Positions 32,186 to 44,010 of a stretch of 64,000 bases of DNA are shown piece after piece. The notes beneath the pieces were generated by a model. The model saw nothing but the letters and a program-made list of their open reading frames with translations, had not been told where the DNA came from and searched no databases. A program made the translations under genes and the position numbers. The stretch spans positions 25,472,501-25,536,500 of the forward strand of contig NC_016132.3 in NCBI RefSeq assembly GCF_000005505.3, read 5' to 3'. The stretch's first letter is position 1. The number at the start of each line of letters is the position of its first letter. Source of the DNA: Brachypodium distachyon (Eukaryota > Streptophyta > Magnoliopsida > Poales > Poaceae).

Positions 32186-33309
32186 TCACTTGCCGCCGGC
32201 GATGAGCGAGAGGAGCGCGTCCTTGAAGTGTCCGTGCGCGCACGCCGCGACGGCGTCCTCAAGCCTGGCCCCGAACTGCTCCTGGTAAGCCGCCCTGATG
32301 CCGTCCATGTCGACGTCGGAGCGCGTCACGGCCACCCGCGCCAGGGCCTCCTTCCCGTGGTGGTCCGCGCCCTCCCGCAGCGCCGCCTCCATCACCTGGC
32401 TGAAGTACATCTCCGGCGCCGCCAGGCACTGCACGGCCTCCCTAATAAGAGTCTCTTCGCTCCCGAGGTCCTCGTGGATGTGCTTGCCGTGCAGCTCCTT
32501 GTAGTGCTTGAAGGTCTCCACCAGGTGCGGCTTGCTCCTCGTGGTCAGGATCCTCACCACCTCGCCGTTCTCCACGGCCGCGGCCTCCTTCTTCTTCAGG
32601 GCCGCGCCCAGCGCCTTGGCCTCCGCCTTGGCCGTGTCCTCGTTCACCTTCGGCCCTTCGTACCTGTACGCGCTCACCAGCCCCACCAGCAGCTGCATCC
32701 ACAAAATTCAACATTCAGGAAACCCAAAAAACCTGTGAATGAAAGTCACTACGTTACGTACGCTGCAGTAAGGCTTGTCCTTGGCGTGGAACGCGACGTC
32801 CTCCTCGAGGGAGTGGTGGAAGAGGGCCTGGTAGGCCTTGCGGGCGCCGAGGAGGTCCTCGGCGGAGCGGGTGCAGGCGATCTCCACGGCGATGGCGGGC
32901 GGGTGGGCCTGGTGCAGGACGTGGTGCGCCAGCCGGGCGTCGCGCTCCCACGGGTGCATCGCCCACAGCACCATCAGGTTCTTGAACCGGGAGAACTCGG
33001 CCGCCAGGTGCAGCATGTACTCGTCCTCGCAACGCTCTATCACGCCGTGCTCCTTGAAAAGCCCCCGGAAGCTCTTCCGGAACCCCGAACGCTTCTCCGG
33101 CTGCTTGCGCCACTGAGCCAGCGTTGACACCATCGTCGTTTCGTCCACCCCCAGCCCTCCCAGACCTTCAGTGAATTGTAAGCAATTTACCGTACGGCAC
33201 TACAGCTCGATCTATCAAGAATGTGCGTAAAATTAATAGGATCAGTTCGTGGACGATGCAAGTTAGTACCTGAGAAGGCCTTGGTCAGCGCCTGAACTTC
33301 GTCAGCCAT
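32186..33309 (-). CDS. Annexin, D4-like (316 residues, three exons)
   Basis: Exons are 33309-33270, 33165-32762 and 32692-32186. All introns are GT-AG and the spliced frame is unbroken. The start MADEVQALTKAFS is followed by the first annexin repeat with the type-II calcium loop GLGVDE (17-22). The segments LWAMHPWERDARL, CTRSAEDLLGARKAYQALF and LLVGLVSAYRYEG are those of Arabidopsis annexin D4. Annexins are soluble proteins that bind acidic phospholipids in a calcium-dependent way at the plasma membrane and endomembranes. D4-type members act in stress and ABA responses in Arabidopsis. The later repeats lack obvious GxGTD loops, as in other D4 proteins. A second annexin is divergently placed 4.5 kb away. 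Confidence 0.92.
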
Positions 33310-33430
33310 TTCCCTGATCGAGTCTGCTGTCACACAAGAAAATTAACCAAGAAAGATGGAGAGACGATGTGGGCTAGCTAGCTCCTGTGAGAAGATCGCC
33401 TTGTGCTCTGGCTCCTCCTCGTGGACGATC

Positions 33431-33436
33431 TTTATA
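33431..33436 (-). promoter_or_regulatory. Probable TATA box of the annexin D4-like gene
   Basis: TATAAA (in CCGGTATAAAGATC) on the minus strand lies about 122 bp upstream of the start codon. Confidence 0.55.
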
Positions 33437-34110
33437 CCGGAAGGCAATTATGGGCAGTGCTGGTATTTCAATTCAGTATGTTTGGATTTAATTTCGCCAG
33501 CTAATCGATCAAGAAAAGGGTCGTCAATGGTTTACACATGGGCTTTACATGCCCTGGCGTATGCAACAATGACCAATGTAGTCGCGTCCCCGTTCTAAGA
33601 TGGAAAGCAAACATAATTAAGTGAAGTGACAACGACCCACGACGCGATGAGTTGGTGAGGGGTGCCGCTGCCATCGTGGAACACGGGGTGATTTTAGGCA
33701 AGTGCTACAATTAATTGAGCACAGTTGGTTCTGTTGCTGTGATAAACCCCTTATAAGGCTGCAGTCACTTCGGTTACATTCAACAGCTCGCAATATCAAC
33801 TAAATAATTCTTAACAGCTAGCGATGTCGATTGTGCTAAATTATGATTCTCCTAGGAATTCTGGAGGAATCCAATCAATAAGGAATTTCACCCAAATTTT
33901 TATGAATATATTTTTTGGCCCCCAACTTTATAGAAATCTCAAGATGAGCTCAAACCTCTTCTTCTTCGTCTTTTTGGTAAGTCCGCTGCACTCTTTCTGT
34001 GTCTACAATTCTGCAAAAATTCATGGGATTATTTCCTGTGCACCATACAACTGCATCGCCTGTAAAATTATCAGTTTTAAGATCCAGTAGAAACACATAT
34101 TCCATTAGTA

Positions 34111-34223
34111 CTCCCTCTGATTGATATTAATTATCTCAAATTTGCCTAAATATGGATGTATCTATGCCTATAAAGTGTCTAGATACATGTAATATTTCGA
34201 CAGTTAATATGGATCGGAGGGAG
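34111..34223. mobile_element. Stowaway miniature element
   Basis: The ends CTCCCTCTGATTGATATTAA and TTAATATGGATCGGAGGGAG are inverse partners. TA flanks are at 34109-34110 and 34224-34225. Confidence 0.88.
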
Positions 34224-34298
34224 TACCTAACATCACAATCCTGTACTTTCTGTTCCTACATTTTCAATCCAAAGAGGCCCTGCAATCCTGCATATGGA

Positions 34299-34347
34299 GA
34301 TACACGGAGCAGTGACCTCAAAAAAAAAAAGATACACGAAGCAGTGA
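34299..34347. repeat. Micro-insertion: CCTC plus A-tract between 17-bp direct repeats
   Basis: GATACACGGAGCAGTGA (34299-34315) and GATACACGAAGCAGTGA (34331-34347) flank CCTC followed by eleven A. This is consistent with a tail-only LINE insertion. Confidence 0.65.
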
Positions 34348-34956
34348 ATATGAAATCTACACTCTGTTTTCCAAGTTTGGAAACTTAACATCTAGAATTA
34401 CAAGATCCAGAAGTGATTTTAGTGAAGATTTGCTATTTTTTCATCTAAACGATTTTGCTATTTCTTGTCATTCAGGAGGTTTATCATCTGCCAGCAAAGA
34501 ATTACCGCAAATCCTGAAAGTCATACTATTTTCAAGGGAGCAACTTAGGGAGAACATAAGGAAGGGTTTAGTGTTTTCCTATTAGATGGATTTAATAGCT
34601 CACCTAATATTTTCAGCAGATATAATAAATTAATAATAAAACGAGGAACAAACGTTATCATGAAACTTCTAGCAGATCTGCAGCGCATGAAAGCCCCATG
34701 TTAACATGGTCCTACTACTATTTTGATATGGAGGAGCACATCACATGAACAGATCAAGTTTGTCTCCAATAATGAGAAGTGTGCAGATCATATATAGCTA
34801 GGTGAGAATTTTGTCTCTGTGATCAATAAAAGGGGATGATTAACCAAATGTTACTAATAAAGATCATCTTATTGCTTTGTAGCTATTCATTCAACCAATT
34901 GGAACTTGTAACTTTTTCTGAAAAAATGAACAGTTTGATTTTAATTGGCTCTTTTC

Positions 34957-35017
34957 AGAATTATCAGGTTTTTAAAAAACATAGAAGGTTTCCTCGCAAA
35001 AAAGAAAGAATTATCAG
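34957..35017. repeat. Short insertion ending in an A-tract between 11-bp direct repeats
   Basis: AGAATTATCAG occurs at 34957-34967 and 35007-35017. The 39-bp insert ends TTTCCTCGCAAAAAAGAA, resembling a LINE 3' end. Confidence 0.55.
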
Positions 35018-36727
35018 TGGGATTTGTACGGTGTACAATCCAAGTGATTAATTATGTCATTAGCAAGAACAAATGAACATAGCTTCTATGATGAGCCAAA
35101 ACTATTGAACTGACAGTAATGCAGGGTAAAAGTACTAAACCCTACGATAGACGACGTCATCCTTATCATAAGCACCAGCATCACATTATCTTCATCAAAT
35201 CATGAATGGTTGGTTTATGTCTTATTCAATTTAAGGCTGTTACAAAACACAACTTCTACATGAAGTGTCTTTTATATGACCACTAACCAGCCACCAGACA
35301 TCCAATCCATCGTCGCTTCGGTCTTTGGCTTCTTTTTATTAAATCAAGCAGGGTTTGATATTATTCTGCGTATCCTGTCTCTGACCATCGGGGAGAGAAA
35401 TAACGTGTTGCTAGTTCACATCAGCGTCATCTTTAACACTATGGTGTGACAAGCAATTCTTTGAGCAGAAACTTCTAACAAGAGAAGCACGAGATCATTA
35501 AGAGAATGTGAAAAACATGTAGTGTCTTGGATAACTATCCGAACATCTAGAGACAGCTAGTGGCCCAGATTAATTATCCCTGAAGACTGGCTGGGTTACC
35601 TTCAATCATACCGAGCATATCATTATCCTTGAGGATGGCTGGAAGGCGCATGGTGAAGGACAAGATAATTAGTGACATGAAAACAGACATATCACCTATA
35701 TAATATTGGAGTTTCAGATATAGTCGTTGATCTGTTTGCACAAGAAAACATTGGGCAATTGTCACATAACAACCCTGTTATTTCACTAATGAACTACAGT
35801 TGTTCATGCATCTTTTGTCAAAGTCCTGGTTATGTGTTGGCAGCCAAATCAAATCTTTGCAACTTTGATATTAAAAGCTATTAGTCAGATCAGTGTGATT
35901 CACATGAACACTTGTTTTTCCAAATATTCTAAGAAGGCAGTTCACCAGTCAGCTCCAACATTGCCAACTGTCCTTGCACTTGTTTTTGTTTGCAAGTAAA
36001 TAATTTGCACAGTTATCTGAAAACAATTGGATGCACCTTAATCATATGCAGCTATGTTCACATTTTCAGTAACTCTAATTTTAGACACCCCATTATTTTT
36101 CTTTTCCCAGGTTGGCTCTTTCCAGCTTTCGCACACTTTCCATTGAACGAAAGAAATTAACAAAGTAAAAGGAGAAGACAGAACAAAGTTTGTGGGTTTC
36201 ACATGGAAAGCAAAAAAGACTTGAAATGCTCTGTGAAATGTGGCATGGAACGTGCAAGCAAGTCCTTCACTTTTGAAGGGTTCCTAATTTTACTTATCTT
36301 GGTGCCCATAATGCTTCTTCTGCTAAATGATGGGCTCAAGAGTAAAGAAACTACATGTCTTTGCATAGTGGAGATAGCGTTATTTATAGAGGTTTGGGAG
36401 TTCTTTTAGATGTGATGCATACAAGGAAACCTTACCGATTAAGCAAGGGTACCCATTAAGCAAATGCCATGTGTTTCAAAGATTTCGCTTCAAATATGAA
36501 AATATGTACTTTTCAGATTCTTTGATGATTCTTATTTACTAAACACCTTTTCCATTGCACACGTGATCTTCCTCAATGATGGGGGAGGGGAAGAAACAGG
36601 GTGCAGTTCCTCTAGCTCAAACTAGGACCGGAGGATTGGAGATATTCAGGTCAGATTTCCTGAATTCAATACAGCTGTACTTAATTAAAAGAGGACTAAA
36701 ATAAATTTGAGAAATTAGAACACGAAG

Positions 36728-36800
36728 GCGCCTGTAGCTCAGTGGATAGAGCGTCTGTTTCCTAAGCAGAAAGTCGTAGGTTCGACCCCTACCTGGCGCG
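36728..36800 (+). tRNA. tRNA-Arg (anticodon CCT)
   Basis: A full cloverleaf of 73 bases can be drawn. The acceptor stem GCGCCTG pairs with CTGGCGC with one U-U mismatch. The D arm is GCTC...GAGC, the anticodon stem TCTGT/GCAGA has loop TTCCTAA (anticodon CCT), and the T arm is GTAGG-TTCGACC-CCTAC. The internal promoter boxes A (TAGCTCAGTGG) and B (GGTTCGACCCC) are intact and there is no intron. It decodes AGG. A T-run at 36815-36819 can serve as the RNA polymerase III terminator. Confidence 0.95.
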
Positions 36801-36814
36801 TTGTTTAGTTATAA

Positions 36815-36819
36815 TTTTT
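36815..36819 (+). terminator. RNA polymerase III terminator of tRNA-Arg
   Basis: TTTTT lies 15 bp after the tRNA 3' end. Confidence 0.7.
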
Positions 36820-37777
36820 CCCCAAATATTCGTAATATTGTTAATGTGTGTGCTCTATTTTAACATTCCCTATAAAAAGTTACACACAAAGCATTTTTTT
36901 TATTTACCTGGAGAATATGAACAAGTTTCAAACATGTTAAGAGTGTGAGAAGTTAATAAATCTATTTCTTTGATCCTGGATTCCCACAATAATCCTTTTA
37001 TTGCAAAATGTAAGATCCCCATATATTACCCTAAGATCTAGTTTGCTAAAATAAAATTCTGTGATGCATGTGCAATTTTGCAACGTAAGTGAAAGTTTGT
37101 GAAAGGTAAAGTTTATTTCAAAATTGCTCATGTGGAGGAGAGAAAAGACTTGATTCTCCGAGAAGACTCTGACTTCTAGCTAAGGGTCGACTAAGAGTGG
37201 ACATTGTTACCATTCTACACTATTAATTTAATCATAATAAATCTAGAGTCATGTTAAACACACAATTGTTTTACGGTCACTCATGGCCAGACGGAGAATT
37301 AATGCTGACCATCTTTGTGGATGCCATGATTGCGTGGCAAGGAAAGGAATAATTCATTGCTCGAATTTACCTTTGCTTAAGAATACAAATTCATTAACTC
37401 TTTAATAGTAGTAATTACATATTGGAAACCCCAAGATACCCCTGGTGTGAGCTGTATACAGTATACTTGGTCCACTGGCCAAATAAGCCAATTGCTAACT
37501 AATTATATTAAGAACCTAAAATGAACGAAGAAAACACAATCAAACATGCACGCGAAACACATCCGAGAAAAAATTAGGCAAAAGCTCATCGTAGGTGAAG
37601 CTTTCAACTCTGAATCTGTAGGCCTGTGCCATGTGTTGTTGGTGCTGCTGCCTTGAGTGCATCCATAACATCCCTCCCATCAGCCTCATCTTCCACCACT
37701 TCTCCGATTCGCTCCCGTCCTCAGCTCCGGGAAGAGAAGAGGAAGAAGAAGAAGAAGAAGAAGCGCCTGTCACCTCC
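36820..37777. other. AT-rich spacer and 5' leader of the second annexin
   Basis: No gene was seen. From about 37640 the sequence becomes leader-like. A GAA/GAAG run at 37736-37763 directly precedes the start codon. Confidence 0.45.
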
Positions 37778-39416
37778 ATGGCTTCCATCTCTGTCCCAGA
37801 CCCAGTCCCTGCCCCGACTGAAGATGCAGAGAACATACGGAAAGCAGTAGAAGGTAATCTTTCAAGTCTCTTGATGTATGCGTGTAATTTTGCGTGTGCA
37901 TTCTTGAAGATTTCTGTTTGCTCCTGTATCTCCTAAAAAATTGAATTATGAGAAGATTCGTGATCTGCCATTCTTATACGCTGTTATATATAAAAAAAAT
38001 CTGTATCCGCACTATTCTGTATTCTGTATTTCTTATGAAGCGGTTGGTGTTCTTGTTCGTCCTTGTAATTTTAGAAAATTGTGTGTTTAATGAATTGGAA
38101 CAGGATGGGGGACGGACGAGAAGGCGCTGATCGAGATACTAGGCCACCGGACGGCGGCGCAGCGCGCGGAGATCGCGGTGGCGTACGAGGGCCTCTACGA
38201 TCAGCCTCTCATCGGCCGCCTCCAAGACGAGCTCTCCAGCCACTTCCGGGTAAACAATACCCCACCATCCTCACCACCACACGGCGATCGACCTCATCCT
38301 CTTGATCCTGGCGATCCCAATCCGGTTGTTTGCTTGCTTGATTTGATCTAGGGCGCGATGATGCTGTGGACGATGGACCCGGCGGCGCGGGACGCCAAGC
38401 TGGCCTACAAGGCGCTGAGGAAGAAAGGGGGAGACCGCCACGCCTGGGTGCTCATCGAGGTGGCCTGCGCCTCGTCTCCCGACCACCTCGTCGCCGTCAG
38501 GAAGGCCTACTGCTCCGCCTACGAGTCCTCGCTGGAGGAGGACGTGGCCGCCTGCTCGCTCTACAAGGATCCCCTCAAGCAGGCAAGCCCCCAGGGCCTC
38601 TGTCTCTGTGTGTAGATCTCGACGTTTGTTTTTGTGACGCCGACTCTGTCTCTGCTGGTTAATTTACTTGAGAGACTGCTTTGTGCGATTCCTCCGTGCA
38701 GTTCTTGGTGCGGCTGGTGAGCTCGTACCGGTACGCCGGCGGCGAGCACGTGGACGACGAGCTGGCGAGGGCGGAGGCGGCCGAGCTGCACGGCGCGGTG
38801 GTGGCCCAGAAGCAGCCACTGCACGGGGACGTGGTCCGCGTAATCAGCTCCAGGAGCAAGCCGCAGCTCAAGGCCACGTTCCAGCACTACAAGCAACACC
38901 ACGGCAAATCCTTCGACGAGGTCGCTCTCTCGTTTCTCACGTTTCTCTCGATTTTTACAGCTTAATGGCACCATTATTTTTTAACTTGCACAGTGCAGAG
39001 TGAAAAAAGAAAAATTAACGACTTCATTTTTCCATGTGCCGTCAATTTGCAGGTACTTGAAGGAAATCGCAACGACCAGCTCTCGGCTATGCTGAAAACC
39101 GCGGTTTGGTGCCTGACAACGCCTGAGAAGCATTTCGCAGAGGTAATACTACATGTCTCATTCTGAAACCACTGATGGAGAAAATCAGGAACAGGGATGA
39201 CTTGCGTTTTTCCAGGTGATCCGGAACTCGATTGTCGGGCTGGGCACTGACGAGGAGTCCCTGACGAGGGGGATCGTCTCACGGGCCGAGATCGACATGA
39301 AGAAAGTGAAGGAGGAATACAAGGCTAGGTTCAAAACGACTGTTACCAACGACATCATTGGCGACACCTCAGGATACTACAAGGACATCCTGCTCACCCT
39401 CGTCGGGCCCGAGTAG
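37778..39416 (+). CDS. Annexin (320 residues, six exons)
   Basis: Exons are 37778-37853, 38104-38249, 38352-38582, 38702-38920, 39053-39142 and 39216-39416. The spliced frame is open throughout. Repeat I has the calcium loop GWGTDE (26-31) and repeat IV has GLGTDEESL, so the first and fourth repeats keep type-II sites as in most plant annexins. Other family marks are LWTMDPAARDAKLAYKAL, FLVRLVSSYRYAG and the end YYKDILLTLVGPE. The protein binds phospholipid with calcium and acts at membranes. It is of the general D1/D5/RJ4 type and differs from the D4-like neighbour. Intron 3 starts with GC (CAG/GCAAGC) instead of GT. A poly(A)-signal-like AATAAG lies near 39540. Confidence 0.93.
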
Positions 39417-39747
39417 CCATCATGGAATGCTCGGAGGACGATGATTGGACATTGTGTGCATCTTTCCTATTTCCTTGAACAGAATGGCATCCTGCTCTGT
39501 ATGATCTATCTAGGGATTGAAATGTAGATGTACTGAATGAATAAGAACCATGATCATTCATTTGCTGTACTCCATGAAGATTTGTGTTGATTTGATTATC
39601 CGACGATACACAGTGCCATGATATCTTAAACTCAGTTTATGCACACATTGTTGTAGTGACTCGACTGAAATAAGACCCAGTGAAGAGTAGAACAACTAAC
39701 AATACAGAAAGAAAAGCCTTCTACTTCATCAGTAAGCAGATGCCATC

Positions 39748-42280
39748 TCACTTCTTTCTGGCAAGAGCAGCTGCGATCCCACCAACCACAAGTCCAACCG
39801 CAGTTGTGGCGATTCCTATACCAATCAGACCATCTGCACGGAACAGGGTTTATCAATTTCCAGAGGCAGCAGTCTCATATTAGTTCGTTCAGAACTCAGT
39901 GCAAATAGCGTAATGCTCACTCGAACATAAAAAAAACAATTCACCATGATTTGTTGAGGAACGTGTGGAAAATATTAAAAATGGTTTGTCGAGGAACGTG
40001 TGGAAAGAGCAAAACGAATTGCTGTCTTCTACTGAGGATTTAGGAACATGTAGAAATCAATTCATCATGTAAGTTTTATCTCACCTTTAGAAATTTTATC
40101 CTCTATTGCTTTCTTCAGAGATGAGGCCTGCCTCCAATCAGGTTGAATCTACAAGAAAGCAATCAGAATACATTAGACTGTAAGGGAAAAGTTACAAAGC
40201 CCACAATACCCCATAAAAAGTTGACCATTCATATATATACTTAAAAGACCCAGCATGAAAAATTCATAAACAAGGTTGAAAATCAATCTCCAGTGTATAG
40301 GTCACTTGGGCCATAAAGCCATATGAACTACATCACTCCAGGATAACCAAGTAAACATAAGTCTGGCGTACCAGAAAAACTAACAATACCATGTTGAACT
40401 CAAAGGGCAGAATGTATCAAAGGGCAGAAACTAGAGTTCTACTTTGTTCTCAAACAAAATGCTACTTTAGTATTAGGCTCAAGCATAGATAAATCTTGAA
40501 GAACATAGCTACGATCTTCACCTGATAAAGTTGGGTAACCTATAATTGGATGACAAGGCTAGGAGTGGAACAAACAGAAGTAGAGAACACATCACACAAC
40601 ACTTGAATGAATTCAACTAAGCAGTTGGATAAACTTGTAGCGTTGCTATGTGCACATAACCACCCATAGATTATTGGTTCATCCTAGACTCAACTTTAAA
40701 GTGTTGCATCAGGACAGCAGCAGATTAGTGGATGGGGGACTAATTAAGCACAAGTGTAGTTTAACAAAACTGTTTTCAAAGTTGAATGACAAATCATCAA
40801 ACTAAGCAAACCATGAATATGCAAAGAAGTTTTGAAAAGTTTCATCCAGAAGATCATCACAAAAAATACTACTAATTACTCCCTCCGATCCATAATAAAT
40901 GTCTCAGATGTAGTAGAACTTGTACTAAGTTAGTACAAAATCAGAGACACTTATTATGGATCAGAGGGAGTAGTAGTTACACAAGCAAATATACAAATAT
41001 GTTACCACAAGACCACAGTGCAAATGTGCATACATCAGCTGCAATTTGGCGGTATCGTGGAAACAAAATCAAATGTACGGTTTGCACTCATAACGTCAAA
41101 ACAATGGAATGTTCCTTTCTTTTTGGCAGCAGTAAGACTAACTAGACATCAACGACATATGCATTATATAACGCAATCACAAGGTAGACAATATTGAAAA
41201 AGCATACCTCCAAACAACGGTCCACAAGTTGGCGGCTTCTTATATAGTTACCATTTCTGTAGTGCCCAACAGCCAATAAATACAGCTTTTCTCTAGTCTG
41301 TAGTGGGCTTGTGGTTTTATCCAAAGAAGCTGTAAAACCAAATGAGTAGAAAAGAACTGACGCCCAAGAAAAAGTAAAAGCACACTAAGATAATAAGTTG
41401 CATAAAACAAATCTTAAATCATCTAATAAATAAGTTATTTGACCTTCAATCATGCCAATTCCACGATTCACATCCTCTGGCTGTCTGGAATGGACAAGAG
41501 CCCAAGAGAGCCTCATCATGCTATCATTTTTATGCTCTTCCGTTGCAGCCTCAGCAACATCTCTTTCACATCCCTAAATACATATATGGCCACAATTAAC
41601 CATCAGAGTCAGAACTATTAGCTCCAATTGTTCATGGAACACAATCAATAAAACAGAGAAATGACTATGTGATGATTGAAGAGAAACTGAAAGCATAGTT
41701 ATCAATAGCAAGAGCCAAGAGAAGATGAATAAGATAGTTCATGTTTGTGAACAATACATAAACAGGGAATGGTAGCACAAGAAATCTATCTGTGTCTCAA
41801 AATGGACGTTTCACAGCGGGCTAACTAATTTAGTAGAACACATAATAACATTCAGTACTACTGCTACAAGACCAAGACCAAATGGGCCTCCAACTTGGCC
41901 AATCCATGCTACAAGTCTACAACCATGAAACCATAAAGCCACATGAACTAATAGAAGATACATGCTAAAGTACCACCGATTCATTCAACAGATAGCTAGT
42001 TTCCCACTACCAGGGCGGCATCAAGCACCAAGATGCTCGTGATAATCCACTCTGCTTTTCTAGTTCGAGTGAAACTTAGAATTAAATTAACCCCCATCTA
42101 CGCAGCAGCACGATTTCACAGGCGAAAAGCAGGCAAGATTCAACGACGAGCGCGAGGGACCAAGGCAAAAGAGGGGGCCTCTCTTACGGCGATGATGTCG
42201 CGGTCGCACCAGGGGATGTTGTCGCCGCCGGTGAAGAAGGAGCCCACCGAGTCGAAGAACTTGCTCATCTTCGCCTCCAT
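39748..42280 (-). CDS. FIS1: Mitochondrial fission 1 protein (FIS1)
   Basis: Five exons, 42280-42188, 41573-41444, 41329-41208, 40148-40085 and 39833-39748, join in frame to 164 residues. The protein starts MEAKMSKFFDSVGSFFTGGD. It has the TPR-like segments SMMRLSWALVHSR and LYLLAVGHYRNGNYIRSRQL, and IQPDWRQASSLKKAIEDKIS. It ends in a tail anchor (GLIGIGIATTAVGLVVGGIA, then AAL) followed by ARKK. Plant FIS1 sits in the outer mitochondrial and peroxisomal membranes by this C-terminal anchor and helps recruit the dynamin-related fission machinery. Length is normal for plants (about 167). Intron 3 contains a Stowaway element. All sites are GT-AG. Confidence 0.95.
40879..40970. mobile_element. 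Stowaway miniature element in FIS1 intron 3
   Basis: CTCCCTCCGATCCATAATAA and TTATTATGGATCAGAGGGAG are near-perfect inverted ends of a 92-bp element. TA flanks lie on both sides. Confidence 0.9.
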
Positions 42281-42570
42281 CGCACTCTCAGCTGATCTGC
42301 CGGAGGTAGGGGCAGGACCGCAGGAGGGATTTCGATTTAGGGGAGGAAGCGGTGGGCGGGTGGACGAGGGTTTCTGGATCAAGCAAACGGACGCGGAAGG
42401 AAGCAGCGTCGTGTCTATGGCCTATGGGCCAGGGGAGGAAGCAAGTAACCACGGATTCGAGCGCAAGTCAAGTCAGGTAAGCCGCGTGGATTCGTGCTTC
42501 CTTAGCCCAAGAGGCCACGACTTGTCCACTATGACTAGTGGGTCCCGTAAGCAAGCATTGCTTGTACTGC
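42281..42570. other. FIS1 upstream region
   Basis: GC-rich 5' leader and promoter of FIS1. No individual element could be assigned. Confidence 0.4.
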
Positions 42571-43197
42571 CTTCGTTTTATATCTTTGTCGTTCTTTTAC
42601 TTTAAATTTATATAAACGGAGCGAGTATTTCACAACCTCGTTAAGGTCATGCCAGTCGCCACCAGAAGAAGCATATGGAGAATGGAGTCTAGTTCGGCTA
42701 TGTTTCTTTCGTGAAGAAAAGAGTAAATTTGTTGAAGCAATATTTGCACTTCCGATGTCTGGCTGATTGATTGATACTCCTTCGACACTTATCACGGATC
42801 GGAGGGAGTAATTCAAAAGTAAGACATATTTAAATGTAGAGATTTAAATTTTGGTTGTAACTTTTAGTACTCGGTACTCGGTACAATACTATTATCAAAA
42901 GTTTGTTAATTATTCTCTCCGTCCCATATTAAGCTCACAAATTTATCTAGACAGGCATGTACCTACACATGCGTATCTAGACAAATTTGCGACACTTAGT
43001 ATAGGACAAAGGGAGTATAATTTAATGACTTGTCTAAAACTTTCGACAAAGATAGTGATTTCCATAAAATTCTAGAGAAACAACTACTCCCTCTAATCCA
43101 TATTAGTTGTCGAAATATTACATATATTTAGACGCTTTTTAGACATAGATACATTCATATTTAGACAAATTGAGACAATATATGGATCGGAGGGAGT
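42571..43197. mobile_element. Cluster of four Stowaway-type elements
   Basis: Element ends are seen at about 42571-42627 (degenerate, ending AAACGGAGCGAGTA), 42776-42809 (only the two ends left, ACTCCTTCGACACTTATC and GATCGGAGGGAGTA), 42913-43016 (CTCTCCGTCCCATATTAAG with GGACAAAGGGAGTA) and 43087-43197 (CTCCCTCTAATCCATATTAG with ATATGGATCGGAGGGAG). All lie between FIS1 and the AP-3 mu gene. Confidence 0.75.
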
Positions 43198-44010
43198 GCC
43201 ATATTACAGCTTTTAAGTTGGAATCTTGATAGCTGCAAACTTTTTATTTATTTTTGGAACATTTTATTGATCTCGATGAATGCAATTCATCTTGCATGTT
43301 AACCACGACTTTAAATATGCAACTGATAATCTGATAGTATCATTAACAAATTCGAAGCTTGTTGCATTTTTGGGTTCCAGAAACCATACGAATTCTAAGG
43401 TGCACAACCATTAGCTAACTCTTCCTCGTCATCCAGCATGTAGCTTTCTCATTGTGATAAACATGGAATGCTTTCCTTCAAGAGATCACATTCAAGCAAC
43501 GACTGGATCGATCTTTAATATATACAAAAAGAGGTACAAGCAAACACTTCTCACTTTGTACAATTGTTCTGAAAAAACAACAGCGCACAAATAGCTGAGA
43601 GCCTGACAAGAAAACACTGCCAATTTTCTAACTGTAGGTAGGTCTAAGGCATGACAGAATATTGAGAGATTAACTCATTTTTTTAGCCTAAGTGAATTCA
43701 ATGGTGCCCATGACAATACAACAGAACCCATGACCTCGTATATCATCTGCTAAGCATCCACATGCAGCAGCCTTCGCCTTGGTAGGTAACAACGCAGGAT
43801 TCTGCTGCTTCTACAACCAGGGCAAAATGGATGCACGCAGAATGTTGGCATGAAGTATGGCAGACCTATCAAGCTAGAACAGTGTACAGAGCCATACTGG
43901 CCATAGATGGCCAACAAGTCATCGTGATATGTTGATAGCCCACTGTTCTGGCCTATGGTATCATGTCCAATTAGACTGCAAAGTGTGGAGGCTGAGACTT
44001 TAGCAAGCAC
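43198..44010. other. Intergenic and 3' UTR of the AP-3 mu gene
   Basis: No other gene was seen. The right part should be transcribed as 3' UTR. Confidence 0.45.

Larger units (their letters stand above)
33437..36727. other. Intergenic region between divergent annexins
   Basis: It is AT-rich and no coding exon was recognised. It contains a Stowaway element at 34111-34223 and two micro-insertions at 34299-34347 and 34957-35017. Confidence 0.5.

Noticed and set aside
32228..33127. Plus-strand frame of 299 codons across the annexin gene
   Set aside because: It is antisense to two real annexin exons and runs through their intron. Its His/Val/Leu-rich translation has no domain.
42535..42816. Minus-strand frame of 93 codons between FIS1 and AP-3 mu
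   Set aside because: It consists largely of two degenerate Stowaway elements and has no conserved features.
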